Below are positions 62,230-64,000 of a stretch of 64,000 nt of DNA, in pieces (the first letter of the stretch is position 1; each line of letters starts with the position of its first letter). The DNA comes from Tamarix chinensis (lineage: Eukaryota; Streptophyta; Magnoliopsida; Caryophyllales; Tamaricaceae): contig CM060175.1 of NCBI GenBank assembly GCA_030549775.1, forward strand, positions 29,964,762-30,028,761, given 5' to 3'. Both the position numbers and the translations under genes were made by a program. Under the pieces are notes generated by a model. That model did no database searches. It saw only the letters and a list, made by a program, of their open reading frames with translations, and had not been told where the DNA came from.

Positions 62230-63910
62230 TTTTAAATTCCTTAATTAGTAGAAGATCACTGATCCGGATTACAAACAACTATGGTTAATTGCTGCTCCTA
62301 ATAATCTTTTTCTAAATACATACCAAACTGAGTTTAATTTACTACATTATTTAATATATATGTTTATCTGATTCGATATCTAAACTGATCCAATTAAAAT
62401 ATAATTGATTTAATTTTTTTAAATTAAATATCTAATCCGATTAATAAAAAATATATAATCCGAAGAAAAATATTTATACATTTTTTTTATAATTTTTATT
62501 TTATATATAATTAGATATGAATATATTTATATGTGTGTAGAATTTTTACTTACTTGATTTAGTATTTGGGCCAAAATTTAATTCAGTTGAAATTATAGTT
62601 TTAATATAATTCCTTTTTAGATATGATAGAATCCAAGTAAATCTTATAGTGTATAAGTTTTAATTTTAGTTTTAACATCCGATGGTTTTTTGAGTAAGGC
62701 AGATATTTATTGAGTGGATCGAATATTTGCTCGGCAAATCGGATAATATCAAATATATTTGTGATTTTGTGGTTTTTTTATATCTAAAATTTTATTTGAA
62801 TAATCTCAGTTATATTTAATATCCGATCCGAAAATAAATATATTCAAAATTTTAAATCAAACATCGAATATTATTTTTATATATCTAAAATATCTGATAT
62901 TTGAACCATAAATAGTCCTACCTAATATTCGTTTTGTTTTGAGGATTATTACTTCTCCTTATTGGTCTCACAACATTTGCATTATGCATTATCTTTTCTA
63001 TTATATTACTTGTTTATACTATTCTAATTTGGGTTTCAATTGGAGTTATGCTTTTCTTTGTCGTTATCCACTTCTGATCTTGTTTGGTCTTGAAAATAAA
63101 GATTTGGTTATTGCTTCTTTGCTATATAGGCATTTTAGTGGACTTCATCTCTCGAGTTTGAGTTAGTTTGATTATGTCAAAATTCATATTATTGATACAA
63201 CTAGTCGTGCTAGTATGTTATAAATTAGTGGAAAGAACTCACGAGCCAACTTATCTTAGCTCATTAATACTTCAATCTGGCTCGTTTTAACTCATTTATA
63301 GCTTAGGCTTGTAAGCTCAACTCCTTAAAATTTTGATATGCTAAAAAGCTTGTTTCACCTCATTCGTTAAAAAGAAAAAAAAAATATTAAAACTGAATAA
63401 AAGATTAAGAAATGAATTATAACCCAATTATCCAAAAGGATCACTGGTGTAATATAATGCCAAACTAAATTTAAGAGGCAAGACTAATGAAATACCCCAA
63501 AAACCCTAATTTAGGAAATCCTGGCTGAATAGGGAATTATTAGGAGATTAATTAAAATAAACTACTTTTAGTGAAACAAATGGGAATTAATTAGAATAAA
63601 TCAAGAAGGAATTTATAAGTGTGTAAGTAGGAGGAATTATGGTATTTAAGTTAATTAAGGTTTTCATTTTTAGAAATTTATTAAATACCTTAAATTATTT
63701 GAAATAGGAAGAATAAAATAGTTTCAAATTAATATAAAATTTATAAATAATTTAATTAGAGAAATTAAAGGGGTTTTGTTAATTAAAATGAATTTAGGAA
63801 AATTCTTCCATAACTCCCTAAACTAACCTAAAAACAGAATTTAATTATTGTTTTGATAATTATATTTTATTAAATACCCCAAATTACCCAGATTATTCTA
63901 ATTAAGCCAA
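62230..63910. other. AT-rich DNA, no gene recognised
   Basis: The region 62,330-62,920 is rich in short ATCCGA/TCGGAT and ATATCTAA phrases, as in decayed plant repeats. The stretch at 63,240-63,360 has AGCTCATT/GGCTCG phrases. From 63,440 the sequence (TTAGGAAAT, AATTAATTAGAATAAA, TACCCCAAATTA) resembles the AT-rich untranslated part of plant LTR elements, but no LTR pair, primer-binding site or coding part is visible. The 75-codon frame at 62,939-63,166 is unsupported. Confidence 0.35.
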
Positions 63911-64000
63911 CCCCTAATTTTCCCTCTTTTTCCTTTTTCCCTTTTCCTTTTTCTCCCTCCTTTTCCTTTTTTTTTCTTTTCTTCCCCTTCTCCCCCTTAT
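63911..64000 (+). repeat. Pyrimidine-rich tract
   Basis: About 90 bp of nearly pure C/T (CCTTTTTCCC-type) running to the end of the window. It could be the C/T-rich end of an LTR continuing beyond the window. Confidence 0.7.

Noticed and set aside
63240..63360. AGCTCATT/GGCTCG-rich stretch as a known plant repeat
   Set aside because: The phrases are too short and degenerate to assign to a family.
63440..64000. LTR of a retrotransposon at the right edge
   Set aside because: It resembles LTR-type AT-rich and C/T-rich sequence, but no second LTR, primer-binding site or coding domain lies in the window.

Overview
This window is nuclear DNA of a flowering plant. The evidence is its very high AT content, GT-AG intron borders, plant-type gene relics (a glutamate decarboxylase and a clade-A-like PP2C phosphatase), long degenerate AT-rich tandem repeats, and no intact long reading frame. 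The longest open frame is 118 codons. I found no rRNA, tRNA, CRISPR array or bacterial-type gene, and the species cannot be named from what is visible.

The dominant structure is a very large imperfect palindrome. Positions 1 to about 17,262 reappear in reverse complement at about 35,785 to 55,685, and a shorter inner stretch (17,327-17,805 against 32,612-33,090) continues the pairing. About 14.8 kb of non-palindromic spacer lies between. The left arm begins at base 1 still in homology, so its outer end probably lies outside the window. One 225-bp comparison gives 4 mismatches (about 98% identity). Each arm runs, from outside in: block X, block A, a dead glutamate decarboxylase fragment (GAD), about 6.5 kb of gene-poor DNA, a tandem array with a period of about 765 bp, a second block A and (right arm only) a second GAD fragment. 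Outer copies match outer copies, and inner copies match inner copies, down to shared mutations. A direct duplication therefore came first and the inverted duplication later.

The arms have since drifted apart. The right arm carries an extra 2,452 bp at 42,354-44,805. The left arm lost about 2.7 kb, including its inner GAD copy, at a junction with templated filler (17,263-17,326). A 97-bp segment between 16-bp direct repeats is present only on the right. A 71-codon frame is open in the left arm and broken in the right.

The spacer (17.8-32.6 kb) holds another block X, a PP2C pseudogene, a series of exon-like segments from an unidentified gene (20,978-22,222), degenerate tandem DNA with microsatellites, and a second copy of repeat B. 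Right of the palindrome (55.7-64 kb) lie an inverted partner of the spacer's X-PP2C segment, two copies of a GC-richer leader and splice-donor region apparently belonging to a minus-strand transcription unit, some isolated exon-like segments, and AT-rich DNA. The genes do not form a working pathway. The window is best read as a graveyard of duplicated gene fragments assembled into nested inverted repeats.
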